This document shows positions 1 to 7,592 of a DNA stretch of 33,809 nt, one piece after another (position 1 is the first letter of the stretch; the number at the start of each line of letters is the position of its first letter). This stretch comes from Tahibacter caeni. Lineage in GTDB: Bacteria; Pseudomonadota; Gammaproteobacteria; Xanthomonadales; Rhodanobacteraceae. The stretch lies in assembly GCF_024609805.1 (NCBI RefSeq), contig NZ_JANFVR010000016.1, positions 1 through 33,809 on the forward strand. Reading direction: 5' to 3'. The notes under the pieces are model-generated. The model was not told the origin of the DNA. It was given only the letters and a program-made list of their open reading frames with translations, and made no database searches. Both the position numbers and the translations under genes were made by a program.

Positions 1-2
1 CG

Positions 3-509
3 GCCGACTGCCGCGCGCTGGACCGGTCCGCCGCGCTGACCCCCGCGGCGACCGGCCGCGACAGCGGCCGCCGCCTGTCGTCCTTGCGCGGCGACCGCAC
101 GCGCTGGTTCGAGCCCGACGCGCTGAGTCCGCCGCAGGCGGCCTATTGGCAGGCCATGGACGATCTGCGCCGCGGTCTCAACGAACGCCTGCTGCTGGGC
201 CTCGAAACCCTCGAAGCGCACTACGCGCTGTATCCGCCCGGCGCCGGCTATGCGCGCCACCGCGACCGCTTCCGCGACGACGACGCGCGCGTACTGTCCT
301 CGGTCTGTTATCTCAACGCCGATTGGAATGACGGCGACGGCGGCGCGCTGCGCCTGCACCTGGCCGATCGCGTTCACGACGTTGCGCCGCGGGGCGGCAC
401 CCTGGCCCTGTTCCTGTCCGCCGAGATCGAGCACGAGGTGCTGCCCGCGGCGCGCGAGCGGCTGAGCATCGCCGGCTGGTTCCGGCGGCGCGAACTCCTG
501 CGCGGGTGA
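3..509 (+). CDS. 2-oxoglutarate/Fe(II)-dependent oxygenase, 3' part only
   Basis: The reading frame is open to the left edge, so the start lies outside the window and 168 residues are visible. They carry the double-stranded beta-helix iron site of the prolyl-4-hydroxylase-like family: an HxD pair (H86, D88 of the visible part, in YARHRDRF), the distal His144 (EIEHEVLP) and Arg153 (ARERLSIAGWF), which would bind the 2-oxoglutarate carboxylate. Family members are usually around 200 residues, so perhaps 30-40 N-terminal residues are missing. An internal TTG at 84 is a poor start because similarity-type residues continue upstream of it. No membrane segment is visible. The substrate cannot be told from the sequence; small bacterial members hydroxylate protein or small-molecule targets. 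Confidence 0.85.
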   Translation, partial: ADCRALDRSAALTPAATGRDSGRRLSSLRGDRTRWFEPDALSPPQAAYWQAMDDLRRGLNERLLLGLETLEAHYALYPPGAGYARHRDRFRDDDARVLSSVCYLNADWNDGDGGALRLHLADRVHDVAPRGGTLALFLSAEIEHEVLPAARERLSIAGWFRRRELLRG

Positions 510-819
510 TGCGGCGAGGCCCGGTCTTCGGCACCGGCGACTCACCACGAGAGATGAAGGCGACGCAAGACCGCGTGACGGCGCGGCGTGATGGCGGCGT
601 TGCGCTTCGCTGCGTTCGTCGCAAGCCGGCGTGTCGCGCCGTGGACGTTTCGCGCAGGTTCGGAGAGCGCCGCGAAGCGAACCGCAGCGCCGCGGGATCC
701 GCGACCAGTGCTCCTTCCGTCGCGCTTCGGCCGCGGACGATCGAACATCCTCATCCGCGACAGAACACGGCCGCGGAAACCGCGGGAACCGTCGCCGTCG
801 CTGCATCGACCGCGACAAG
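510..819. other. Intergenic stretch without a recognisable gene
   Basis: Several short open frames exist here, as expected in GC-rich DNA, but none has a convincing ribosome binding site or a recognisable protein motif. No repeat or RNA structure stands out before the hairpin that begins at 820. Confidence 0.5.
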
Positions 820-847
820 AAACGGGGCCGGCGAGCCGGCCCCGTTT
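820..847 (-). terminator. Hairpin terminator of the M35 peptidase gene
   Basis: A perfect 13-bp GC-rich inverted repeat has arms at 820-832 and 835-847. In the hairpin the innermost pairs open to make the loop. It lies 24 bases past the stop codon of the minus-strand peptidase gene. On that strand the stem ends in GTTTCTTGTC, a weak T-rich tail. The upstream plus-strand gene ends more than 300 bases away, so the peptidase is the likelier user. Confidence 0.7.
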
Positions 848-870
848 CCGCAGCGCTCACATGAACCGGC

Positions 871-1944
871 TCAGTTGCGCGCCGGCGTGTTCTCGGAGAA
901 ATACTCGTGGCTGTCGGCATTGTCGACCGCGCGCGAGGGATTGCTGACCGCGAGATTGTGCGCCGCGGTCTGGCCGTAGGCCCAGTCGTCGGTGCCGGCC
1001 ACGACGTTGAAGTGGCTGGTCTCGTGGATGATCGTGCCGGCCTTGGAATCGGTGCCGGTGTTCGGCGCCGACCAGAACGCCTTGCACAGGTAGATCTTGT
1101 ACGGCTGGGTCGGATAGACGTAGGCGTAGGCGCTGTCGGTGCAGCTGCAGTCGAACGTGAACGGCTGCGAAGTCAGCGCGCTGTAGATGTTGTTGAAGTG
1201 CGTGCGCACCGTCGAATAGCGCGAGCTGTTGTAGGCGCCGAACCACCAGGTATAGCGGCTGCCCTGCGTGCCGGCGGCCAGATAGCTCTTGGAGTTGTTC
1301 GCGTACGTCGACGCCGAACTGCGCGCCGTGGCGATCTGGTTCTGCCGCGTCGTGGTGCAGCCGACGTAGCTGTTGGTCGCCGCGAAGATGCCGACGCCGC
1401 CGCTGGCCTTGTCCTGGCTGTCGAACGCATCGACCGCCGCATCGGCGTAGATCGTCACGCTGTCGCCGGCCGGGCGTTCGAAATCGACGATGCCGCCCTG
1501 CACGCCGCCGCGCTTGGCTTCGGCCGCGTCGCGGACGACGTCGCCGGCGCTGCGCGCGTAGCGCACGGTGAATTGGCCGCCCTTGCGCATGTCGTAGTAC
1601 GCGGTCAGGTCGACCTCGACCGTGAGGTTCTGGCCCGGCGCGAGCTCGATGTAGTCCTTGTCGGTCGGCGCCGGACGCTTGACCAGGCGGCCGACGTAGG
1701 CGACCGGCTGGCCGTTCTGCATGACCGCGAACAGATTGTTGTCGACGCCGTCGACCGGCGTCTGCCAGCGCAGCAGCTGCACCGGCGCGTTCGTGGTGTT
1801 GCTCACGCTGTAGACGATCTTGCCGCTGCCGAAGTCCTTCTGCGCCGGCTCGCTCAGTCGCAGTTCCAGGCCGGCCGCGCTGGCCGCCGAAATCCCACCC
1901 ATCCCCAACACAAGCACGGCAAAACCTGCACACAGTTTCTGCAT
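871..1944 (-). CDS. Secreted M35-family zinc metallopeptidase (deuterolysin/peptidyl-Lys type)
   Basis: The 357-residue product starts with a signal peptide (residues 1 to about 23, ending SAASAA). The C-terminal part is an M35 aspzincin catalytic domain: the zinc motif HETSH at 307-311 and the third-ligand motif GTDDWAYG at 317-324, matching the GTxDxxYG signature of the family. Cysteine-bearing segments (FDCSCTD, IYLCKAFW) precede it, as in the fungal and bacterial peptidyl-Lys enzymes. The region between the signal peptide and the catalytic domain (roughly 25-190) resembles the beta-rich N-terminal domain often found in bacterial members. GAGGAA lies about 6 bases ahead of the ATG. It is predicted to be an extracellular protease for protein feeding or competition; cleavage after or before lysine is family knowledge, not shown here. 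It is divergent from aqpZ and followed by a strong hairpin. Confidence 0.93.
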   Translation of the reverse strand: MQKLCAGFAVLVLGMGGISAASAAGLELRLSEPAQKDFGSGKIVYSVSNTTNAPVQLLRWQTPVDGVDNNLFAVMQNGQPVAYVGRLVKRPAPTDKDYIELAPGQNLTVEVDLTAYYDMRKGGQFTVRYARSAGDVVRDAAEAKRGGVQGGIVDFERPAGDSVTIYADAAVDAFDSQDKASGGVGIFAATNSYVGCTTTRQNQIATARSSASTYANNSKSYLAAGTQGSRYTWWFGAYNSSRYSTVRTHFNNIYSALTSQPFTFDCSCTDSAYAYVYPTQPYKIYLCKAFWSAPNTGTDSKAGTIIHETSHFNVVAGTDDWAYGQTAAHNLAVSNPSRAVDNADSHEYFSENTPARN

Positions 1945-2084
1945 GACGTGTTCCTCGGTGTGATGTAGTCACCGCCCCCCGGCAGTGGGCGCCGCGGACG
2001 CGGCACCGCTCGCCAGCGTATGCGCTATTGCGGGCGCCGGCAATGGCCGGCTGCGCTGCAGCGCAACAAGCGACGACCTCGTTC

Positions 2085-2115
2085 CGAAACAATACAAATT
2101 TACTTTCTGTACGCC
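2085..2115. promoter_or_regulatory. AT-rich patch in the divergent M35/aqpZ upstream region
   Basis: The 297-base gap between the divergent peptidase and aquaporin genes is GC-rich except for one AT-rich island here (around ACAATACAAATTTACTTTC). It is the natural place for one or both promoters. I could not assign a -35/-10 pair with proper spacing on either strand, so this is positional inference only. Confidence 0.3.
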
Positions 2116-2241
2116 GACGTCGCGTGCTACGTATGCGCCGGCCCGTCGCGCCTGCCGCGGCGGCGCTCGCTGCGCGGCCCTGGGACGATGCGCCGCCGCG
2201 AGTCCGATTCCGGCATCGTCCCTGCGACGGGAGAAACAACG

Positions 2242-2940
2242 ATGAGCATGGCAAAGCGTCTCGGTGCGGAATTTCTCGGCACGTTCTGGCTGGTGCTCGG
2301 CGGCTGCGGCAGCGCCGTGCTCGCCGCGGCCGTGCCGACCCTGGGCATAGGCTTCGCCGGCGTGGCGCTGGCCTTCGGCCTGACCGTGTTGACCATGGCC
2401 TATGCGGTCGGCCACGTGTCCGGCGGCCACTTCAATCCAGCGGTATCGCTGGGCCTCGTCGTCGGCGGCCGCTTCGCGGCCAAGGATCTGCTCGGCTACG
2501 TGATCGCCCAGGTGCTCGGCGGCATCGCCGCCGGCGGCGTGCTGTACCTGATCGCGAGCGGCAAGGCCGGCTTCGACGTCACGGCCGGCTTCGCGTCGAA
2601 CGGCTACGGCGATCATTCGCCCGGCAGCTATTCACTGCAGGCGGCGCTGGTCTGCGAAGTCGTGCTGACCGCGTTCTTCCTGATCGTGATACTCGGCGCC
2701 ACCGACGGCCGCGCGCCGGTCGGCTTCGCGCCGATCGCGATCGGCCTGTGCCTGACCCTGATCCATCTGATCAGCATCCCGGTCACGAACACCTCGGTGA
2801 ACCCGGCGCGCAGCACCGGCGTCGCGCTGTTCGCCGGCGGCTGGGCCGTGCAGCAGCTCTGGCTGTTCTGGCTCGCGCCGCTGGCCGGCGCGACGCTCGG
2901 CGGCGTGATCTACAAGGCCGTGCTGGCCAAGAGCGACTGA
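2242..2940 (+). CDS. aqpZ: Aquaporin Z, water channel
   Basis: The 232-residue MIP-family channel aligns almost end to end with E. coli AqpZ. It has two NPA half-helix motifs (65-67 in GGHFNPAVS and 187-189 in TSVNPARST). The aromatic/arginine filter is that of a strict water channel: F45, H175, T184 and R190 correspond to F43, H174, T183 and R189 of AqpZ. Six membrane segments are evident. The frame stays open upstream, but ATG 2242 is preceded by GGGAGA and fits the family N-terminus; an ATG two codons later is possible. It is an inner-membrane protein for osmotic water flux. It is divergent from the protease gene and stands alone. Confidence 0.96.
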   Translation: MSMAKRLGAEFLGTFWLVLGGCGSAVLAAAVPTLGIGFAGVALAFGLTVLTMAYAVGHVSGGHFNPAVSLGLVVGGRFAAKDLLGYVIAQVLGGIAAGGVLYLIASGKAGFDVTAGFASNGYGDHSPGSYSLQAALVCEVVLTAFFLIVILGATDGRAPVGFAPIAIGLCLTLIHLISIPVTNTSVNPARSTGVALFAGGWAVQQLWLFWLAPLAGATLGGVIYKAVLAKSD

Positions 2941-2956
2941 CATACGCCTGGAGCGA

Positions 2957-2990
2957 GCCCACGCCGCCGACGGGGACCCGGAGCGTGGGC
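2957..2990 (+). terminator. Possible weak hairpin after aqpZ
   Basis: An 8-bp inverted repeat, GCCCACGC (2957-2964) and GCGTGGGC (2983-2990), lies 16 bases after the aqpZ stop. The loop is long (18 nt) and there is no T tract, so termination here is only plausible. Confidence 0.3.
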
Positions 2991-3384
2991 GCTTCGCAAC
3001 CGACCCTCGGCTGACGCCGGAGAAAATATGGCGCGACTGCGTACGACGCTCCTGGGCGGCCCCTGCCGCCAAGGAGAACGCCATGGCGCTCATGGCGCGA
3101 TTGCGCGCATCGGCACCACGGCGGCGCAGGACGCCGCCCCGCCCGATGACGCGCCTCCCTGAGCTATCGCAGTCCCGACGCTTCCTGCACCGGTCATGCG
3201 CGCGAGCAGAGCAATTCGCGCGTGCCGCTGTGGAACGGCTTGCCGGTACCGGCCGGCAGTGCGCGCGGCGCAGCTGCAATCCCTCCGCGACGGCGTCTGG
3301 CTGATCGCGCGCTTCAAGCCGGACACTCTGTTCGGCAGCGGCCTGGTATGAGTCGGCGGGCCGACGGATCCGCATGTCTCGTAC
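2991..3384. other. Intergenic stretch, no confident gene
   Basis: No gene is convincingly supported. A plus-strand frame ending in TGA at 3349-3351 reads protein-like over its last ~27 codons (AQLQSLRDGVWLIARFKPD, then TLFGSGLV), but upstream of about 3245 the same frame is arginine-rich and nonsense-like. It may be the tail of a decayed gene. A second plus-strand frame runs into the terminator at 3385 and is probably spurious. Confidence 0.35.
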
Positions 3385-3420
3385 AAATAAAAAAGGCGGC
3401 ATAAGCCGCCTTTTTTATTT
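3385..3420. terminator. Strong bidirectional rho-independent terminator, end of mdh
   Basis: A perfect 16-bp stem, AAATAAAAAAGGCGGC (3385-3400) and its complement (3405-3420), has the tetraloop ATAA. Its A/T ends provide a T tract in both directions. It begins 16 bases past the mdh stop (minus strand), which it should terminate. It would also stop plus-strand read-through. Confidence 0.93.
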
Positions 3421-3436
3421 AATGCACCTGACTCGG

Positions 3437-4423
3437 TTACTTCTTCGCGAACAGATGCTCGACGCCGGCGCGCTCTTCGCGCAGTTCCTTGTCGGTCGCA
3501 TCCATGCGCGCGCGGGAGAACTCGTTGATCGCCAGGCCCTGCACGATCTGGAACTTGCCGTCCTTGCAGGTGCAGGGATAGCCGTAGATCACGCCCGGCG
3601 CGATGCCGTAGCTGCCGTCGGACGGAATGCCCATCGAGGCCCAGTCGCCGTCGGCCGTGCCGAGCGCCCAGTTGCGCATGTGGTCGATCGCCGCCGAGGC
3701 GGCCGAGGCCGCCGACGACGCGCCGCGCGCCTTGATGATGGCCGCGCCGCGCTGCTGCACGGTCGGGATGAAGGTGCCTTCGTACCAGGCCTGGTCGATC
3801 TGCTCCAGCGCCGGCTTGCCCTTGATCGTCGCGTGATGCACGTCGGGGTACTGCGTCGAGCTGTGGTTGCCCCAGATGGTCACCTTCGCGATGTCGGTGT
3901 TCAGTGCGCCGGTCTTCTCGGCCAGCTGGCTGATCGCGCGGTTGTGATCCAGGCGCACCATCGCGGTGAAGCAGTTCGGATCCAGGTCCGGCGCATTCTG
4001 CTGGGCGATCAGCGCATTCGTGTTGGCCGGGTTGCCGACGACGAGCACCTTGACGTCGCGCTTGGCGTGGTCGTTGATGGCCTTGCCCTGCGGGGCGAAG
4101 ATCGCGCCGTTGGCTTCGAGCAGGTCCTTGCGCTCCATGCCCGGGCCGCGCGGACGCGCGCCGACGAGCAGCGCGTAGTCGACGTCCTTGAACGCGACGT
4201 TGACGTCGTCGGTCGCGACGACGCCGTGCAAGGTCGGGAACGCGCAGTCGTTGAGCTCCATCACGACGCCCTGCAGCGCCGGCAGCGCCGGGGTGATCTC
4301 GAGCAGATGCAGGATGACCGGCTGGTCCGGACCGAGCATGTCGCCGGCGGCGATACGGAACAGCAGCGCATAGCCGATCTGGCCGGCGGCACCGGTGACG
4401 GCAACTCGAACGGGGGCTTTCAT
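3437..4423 (-). CDS. mdh: Malate dehydrogenase (NAD-dependent)
   Basis: The 328-residue product belongs to the cytosolic-type MDH group found in Xanthomonadales and other proteobacteria. It has the nucleotide-binding TGAAGQIG (10-17), substrate arginines in [16 protein letters not shown] (R92, R98), LDHNR at 158-162 and the catalytic His187 in [13 protein letters not shown]. It interconverts malate and oxaloacetate in the TCA cycle in the cytoplasm. It lies 72 bases downstream of the glutaredoxin-like gene on the same strand, after the aspartate aminotransferase, so oxaloacetate-making and oxaloacetate-using enzymes are neighbours. A strong terminator follows. A 9-bp hairpin sits just upstream, at 4465-4486. 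Confidence 0.97.
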   Translation of the reverse strand: MKAPVRVAVTGAAGQIGYALLFRIAAGDMLGPDQPVILHLLEITPALPALQGVVMELNDCAFPTLHGVVATDDVNVAFKDVDYALLVGARPRGPGMERKDLLEANGAIFAPQGKAINDHAKRDVKVLVVGNPANTNALIAQQNAPDLDPNCFTAMVRLDHNRAISQLAEKTGALNTDIAKVTIWGNHSSTQYPDVHHATIKGKPALEQIDQAWYEGTFIPTVQQRGAAIIKARGASSAASAASAAIDHMRNWALGTADGDWASMGIPSDGSYGIAPGVIYGYPCTCKDGKFQIVQGLAINEFSRARMDATDKELREERAGVEHLFAKK

Positions 4424-4464
4424 AGTGACTCCTGGCTCTGTGGCGGGCCGTGCCCGCCGGTCGG

Positions 4465-4486
4465 GGAAACGGGCGGACCCGTTTCC
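4465..4486. other. Inverted repeat between the glutaredoxin-like gene and mdh
   Basis: GGAAACGGG (4465-4473) and CCCGTTTCC (4478-4486) form a 9-bp stem with loop CGGA. It lies 10 bases beyond the stop of the upstream gene. No T tract follows on the minus strand, so it is a weak terminator or a 5' mRNA structure of mdh. Confidence 0.4.
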
Positions 4487-4495
4487 GGGATGGGG

Positions 4496-4864
4496 TTATT
4501 GCAGTTGCACCGCGTGGCCGCGCTCGGCCAGCAGCCGTCCGAGACGCGTCGTGTCGTAGCCGTAGACCACGTCCTGGCCGATGACCGTGACCGGCACGCC
4601 GCGGCCGCCGAGCGCGACGAAGGCGTCATAGCCTTCGGCGCCGTCCTCGACGTCGAGCTCGGTGTAGGGAATGCGCGCCTGCTCCAGCGAGGCCTTCAGC
4701 CGCTGGCAGTAGCCGCACCAGCTCGCGCCGAGCATGACGATGCCGCTCTCGCCGGTCTGCCGGCGCGGATCGGCGCGGTCGATCTCGCGCTTGGCGTTCC
4801 AGACCAGCGCCGCCAGCAGCACGATGCCGCTGGCCGCGAACAACTGGAACGGGCTGATCTTCAT
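4496..4864 (-). CDS. Membrane-anchored glutaredoxin-like thiol-disulfide protein
   Basis: The 122-residue product has an N-terminal hydrophobic anchor (about residues 5-23) followed by a glutaredoxin-fold domain from about 40. The CxxC active site is GASWCGYCQRLK (C50, C53) and the cis-proline is in RGVPVTV (P91), with the usual C-terminal helix after it. The CGYC dipeptide and the anchor differ from classical CPYC glutaredoxins. A single uncleaved N-terminal anchor followed by a charged stretch (NAKREIDRADPRRQ) leaves the topology open: cytoplasmic if N-out, periplasmic if N-in. It starts 7 bases after the aminotransferase stop, so it is co-transcribed with it. The reaction is probably disulfide reduction; the partner is unknown. 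Confidence 0.85.
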   Translation of the reverse strand: MKISPFQLFAASGIVLLAALVWNAKREIDRADPRRQTGESGIVMLGASWCGYCQRLKASLEQARIPYTELDVEDGAEGYDAFVALGGRGVPVTVIGQDVVYGYDTTRLGRLLAERGHAVQLQ

Positions 4865-4871
4865 CCGGTGA

Positions 4872-6068
4872 TCAACGCAGTTCGGCGAAGAACTCGGCGA
4901 AGCGCTTCAGGCCGTCGGCGAGCTGCGCGGTCGGACAGGTGTAGGAGATGCGCAGGCCCCTGGGTTCGCCGAACGCGGAACCCGGCACGCAGGCCACGCC
5001 CTTGGCCTGCAGCAGCGCGTTGCAGAAATCCACGTCGCTGTTGATCGGCGTGCCGTCGTGCTGCTTGCCGAACGCGCACGAAATGTCCGGGAACACGTAG
5101 AACGCGCCCTGCGGCCGCGGACACTTCACGCCGGGCAGCGCGTCGAGCATGGCCAGCACCTGGTCGCGCTTGGCCTGGAACTCGGCGTTCTTCTGCGTGG
5201 GCACGTCCTGCGGACCGGTCAGCGCGGCGACCGCGGCGGCCGAGACCATTTCCGGCACGTTGGTGATGTGATTGGAATTCATCGTGACCATGGCCTGAGC
5301 CACGATCTCGGGGCCGGCGACGAAGCCGACGCGCCAGCCCGGCATGCCGTAGGTCTTGGAGATCGAATCGACGTGGATCACGCGGTCGCGCAGCTCGGGG
5401 CGCGCGTTGACGAAGTTGTGATAGCCGATGCCGTCGAACACCATGCGGTTATAGATGTCGTCGCAGATGATCCAGACGTCCGGATGCCGGACGAGCACGT
5501 CGGCCAGCGCCGCGATCTCGTCCTTGCCGTAGACCATGCCGGTCGGGTTCGACGGATTGTTGAACAGGAACACCTTGACCCCGGGCAGCGCCGCGTCGAG
5601 CTGGGCCGGCGTGAGCTTGTAGTTCTGCTCGGCCGGGCACGGCAGCAGACGGGTCTTCGCGTCGACGATCTCGGCGATGTCGACATAGGTGGTCCAGTAC
5701 GGCACGGCGAAGGCAATGGTGTCGCCCGGATCGAGCAGCGCCTCGGCCAGGTTGTAGAGCACGTGCTTGGCGCCTATGCCGGTCGCGACGTTCTTGCGCG
5801 TGTAGCCGGTCAGGCCGGCTTCCTCGAGGTGTTTGAGATACGCATCGAGCAGCGCGTCGGAGCCGCGGTTGGAGCCGTACTGGCCGGAATCCTTGGCGAG
5901 CGCCTCGCGCACGGCCGCGTAGACGTGTTCGCCCGGCAGGAAGTTCGGCACGCCGATGGAGAAGCTGATGATGTCGCGGCCCTCCGCCTTGAGCTGCTTC
6001 GCCTTCTCGGCGACGGCCATGATGGCGCTGGGCTTGGCGCGTCCCATGCGGGCGGCTAACTTGAGCAT
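4872..6068 (-). CDS. Aspartate aminotransferase, class I PLP enzyme
   Basis: The 398-residue fold-type I aminotransferase has NNPSNPTG (170-177) for cofactor and substrate contact, ICDDIYNRM with the PLP-ring aspartate and the tyrosine (about D203/D204, Y206), the Schiff-base lysine K238 in DSISKTYGMPGWRVGF, and the C-terminal GLRISYTCP arginine that holds the substrate carboxylate. Its overall pattern matches the aspartate/oxaloacetate aminotransferase subgroup. The frame is open 39 codons further upstream, but that extension (FFLLPPTRTH) is not family-like; ATG 6068 gives the normal N-terminus (MLKLAARMGRAKPSAIMAV). It probably heads an operon with the glutaredoxin-like gene and mdh. Other amino acceptors cannot be excluded. 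Confidence 0.93.
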   Translation of the reverse strand: MLKLAARMGRAKPSAIMAVAEKAKQLKAEGRDIISFSIGVPNFLPGEHVYAAVREALAKDSGQYGSNRGSDALLDAYLKHLEEAGLTGYTRKNVATGIGAKHVLYNLAEALLDPGDTIAFAVPYWTTYVDIAEIVDAKTRLLPCPAEQNYKLTPAQLDAALPGVKVFLFNNPSNPTGMVYGKDEIAALADVLVRHPDVWIICDDIYNRMVFDGIGYHNFVNARPELRDRVIHVDSISKTYGMPGWRVGFVAGPEIVAQAMVTMNSNHITNVPEMVSAAAVAALTGPQDVPTQKNAEFQAKRDQVLAMLDALPGVKCPRPQGAFYVFPDISCAFGKQHDGTPINSDVDFCNALLQAKGVACVPGSAFGEPRGLRISYTCPTAQLADGLKRFAEFFAELR

Positions 6069-6211
6069 GTGCGTTCTCGTGGGTGGGAGGAGGAAAAATC
6101 GGCGCGAAATGCTAGCACAGTGCGGTGCAGCATCCGGCCCGACTTTTGGCCATAAGCGCGGCGCGGTAGAGTGCGCGGGCGTCAAAAACCCTGTCCACGG
6201 AGGTCGCGCAC

Positions 6212-6475
6212 ATGATGTATTGGATTGGCATGTTCATCGCCGGACTCATTATCGGCGTCATCGCAAAGCTGCTGATGCCGGGCAAGGATCCGGGCGGCTT
6301 CTTCGTGACCGGCCTGATCGGCGTCGCCGGTATGTTCGTCGGCGGTTTCCTGAGCAGCATGATCTTCGGCACGCCGACGACCGGCTTCCAGCCTTCGGGA
6401 TACATCGGCGGCATCATCGGCGCGCTGATCCTGCTGGGCCTGTACCGCGTCGCGACCCGGTCGCGCGCGTCGTAG
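6212..6475 (+). CDS. GlsB/YeaQ/YmgE-family small stress membrane protein
   Basis: The 87-residue product has three hydrophobic segments (about 4-20, 31-52 and 64-80) and the glycine-zipper pattern of the transglycosylase-associated/GlsB family (GLIIGVIAKLLMPG, GGFFVTGLIGVAGMFVGG, GYIGGIIGALILLGLYR). GGAGG at 6199-6203 sits 8 bases before the start; the ATG two bases into MMYW could serve equally well. Members are inner-membrane proteins often induced by envelope, acid or stationary-phase stress, with unknown biochemical activity. It is divergent from the aminotransferase and convergent with the cyclophilin gene. Confidence 0.92.
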   Translation: MMYWIGMFIAGLIIGVIAKLLMPGKDPGGFFVTGLIGVAGMFVGGFLSSMIFGTPTTGFQPSGYIGGIIGALILLGLYRVATRSRAS

Positions 6476-6487
6476 CCACGGCTCCGC

Positions 6488-6523
6488 CGCGGTCCGGAGC
6501 GCCGTTGCGGCGTCCGGACCGCG
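6488..6523. terminator. Long hairpin between convergent glsB-like and cyclophilin genes
   Basis: Arms CGCGGTCCGGA (6488-6498) and TCCGGACCGCG (6513-6523) form an 11-bp stem that continues inward with 4 more pairs (6500-6503 with 6509-6512) around a single bulge. It sits 12 bases after one stop and 33 bases before the other gene's end, as expected for a shared terminator, but it has no T tract in either direction. Confidence 0.6.
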
Positions 6524-6556
6524 ATGGCCGGCAGCTGGGCGCCGGCCGGCCGCCAC

Positions 6557-7084
6557 TTACTTGGCCTTGAAGCCGGCCGCGTCGAGCTTGGCGTTCCATT
6601 CGTCGATGCGCGCCTTCTGCGCGCTCAGCAGCGCCGAGGCGTCGCCTTCGATGCGGATCGAGCCGATCTTGTCGCCGCCGCGGATCGCGTCGACGATCTT
6701 CTGGTCGTCGGAGCCGACGACTTCGCCGAACACCGTGTGCTTGCCGTCGAGCCAGTTCGTCGGCACGTGGGTGATGAAGAACTGACTGCCGTTGGTGCCC
6801 GGGCCGGCATTGGCCATGGACAGGATGCCGGGCTTGTTGTGCTTGAGGTCCGGGCGGCATTCGTCCTCGAAGCGGTAGCCCGGGCCGCCCATGCCGCTGC
6901 CGTGCGGGCAGCCGCCCTGGATCATGAAGTCCGGGATCACGCGGTGGAAATTCAGGTTGTCGTAGTAGCCGCGCTGGGCCAGATTGACGAAGTTCGCGAC
7001 GGTCACCGGCGCCTTGTCGGCGTGCAGGCGCACGTGGATCGTGCCGCGGCCGGTGGCGATATGGGCGATCAGTTCGTTGCTCAT
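6557..7084 (-). CDS. Peptidyl-prolyl cis-trans isomerase, cyclophilin type
   Basis: The 175-residue cyclophilin, PpiB-like, has the catalytic-core motif [13 protein letters not shown] and the substrate-groove motif [11 protein letters not shown], plus [13 protein letters not shown] near the C-terminus. There is no signal peptide, so it acts in the cytoplasm, catalysing proline isomerisation during folding. The frame extends 26 codons upstream, but ATG 7084 is preceded by GGAG and gives the normal family start. A C-terminal extension of roughly 35 residues ([18 protein letters not shown]) follows the core and may form a helix. Confidence 0.95.
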   Translation of the reverse strand: MSNELIAHIATGRGTIHVRLHADKAPVTVANFVNLAQRGYYDNLNFHRVIPDFMIQGGCPHGSGMGGPGYRFEDECRPDLKHNKPGILSMANAGPGTNGSQFFITHVPTNWLDGKHTVFGEVVGSDDQKIVDAIRGGDKIGSIRIEGDASALLSAQKARIDEWNAKLDAAGFKAK

Positions 7085-7338
7085 GCGGTTCTCCAGAGTG
7101 GGCCGCGCATGATAGCGCCGCCGGCACTGGACAGAATGGCCGGGCGGCCGCAGCGGACCCATCGGTTACCATGCCCTACCGTCGGGAATGCGCCCGCTGC
7201 TTCGTCCTATCGGCGAGTCGACGGCCCGGGTTGGCGGTGCCGGTATTCGTCCGGAAGGCGCGGGCATCGCGAAGGGTCAGGACGGCGTTGCCTCGAAAGT
7301 GGACAACCTCGAGCCGTATCCCTCGATCCATCCGGAGA
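7085..7338. other. Intergenic stretch upstream of repeats, nothing recognised
   Basis: This part of the cyclophilin/lipoprotein gap holds no gene I can support. The promoter of the cyclophilin gene should be near its right-hand start, but no clear -10/-35 pair was found. Confidence 0.4.
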
Positions 7339-7540
7339 AGACTGGGTGTCCTCGTTCGCCGTCCTTCGACGGAGTAGGTGTCTCAACTTCATCGCCGATA
7401 CACCAGGGTAAAGACGGGGGCCTCGGTTCGTCGTCCTTCGCCGAAAAGTGAGTGTTCTTGACTTGGAAAGTGGGTGTCCCCGATTTGATTCGTCGATTGC
7501 GCTGAAAGTGGGTGTCCCCGATTGATTTCCCCGATTGATT
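7339..7540. repeat. Cluster of imperfect direct repeats (GTGGGTGTCC family)
   Basis: A 20-bp unit GAAAGTGGGTGTCCCCGATT occurs exactly at 7466-7485 and 7504-7523, with a decayed copy near 7443-7461. The 12-mer CCCCGATTGATT is tandem at 7516-7527 and 7529-7540. A longer imperfect pair of about 47 bases lies at 7339-7384 and 7412-7458, both containing a CGTCCTTCG core. The base composition is less GC-rich than the flanks. Such strings look like dispersed intergenic repeats of Xanthomonadales rather than coding DNA. No transposase gene is present here. Confidence 0.75.
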
Positions 7541-7592
7541 CGCCGTCCGGCTGGCAGCCCTCCTCTGTTCCATCACCTCAAGGAAGAACCGC

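Noticed and set aside
857-2254. A 465-codon minus-strand frame overlapping the M35 gene in another frame
   Set aside because: Arg/Gly-rich product without family features, while the M35 frame has a signal peptide and a zinc site.
3222-3404. Small plus-strand frame ending in the mdh terminator
   Set aside because: No ribosome binding site, arginine-rich, and its last codons are the terminator stem.
3374-5044. A long plus-strand frame opposite mdh and the glutaredoxin-like gene
   Set aside because: Antisense shadow that begins inside the mdh terminator.
7339-7540. Repeat cluster considered as a CRISPR array
   Set aside because: Only two exact copies, irregular spacing, imperfect longer units and no cas genes.
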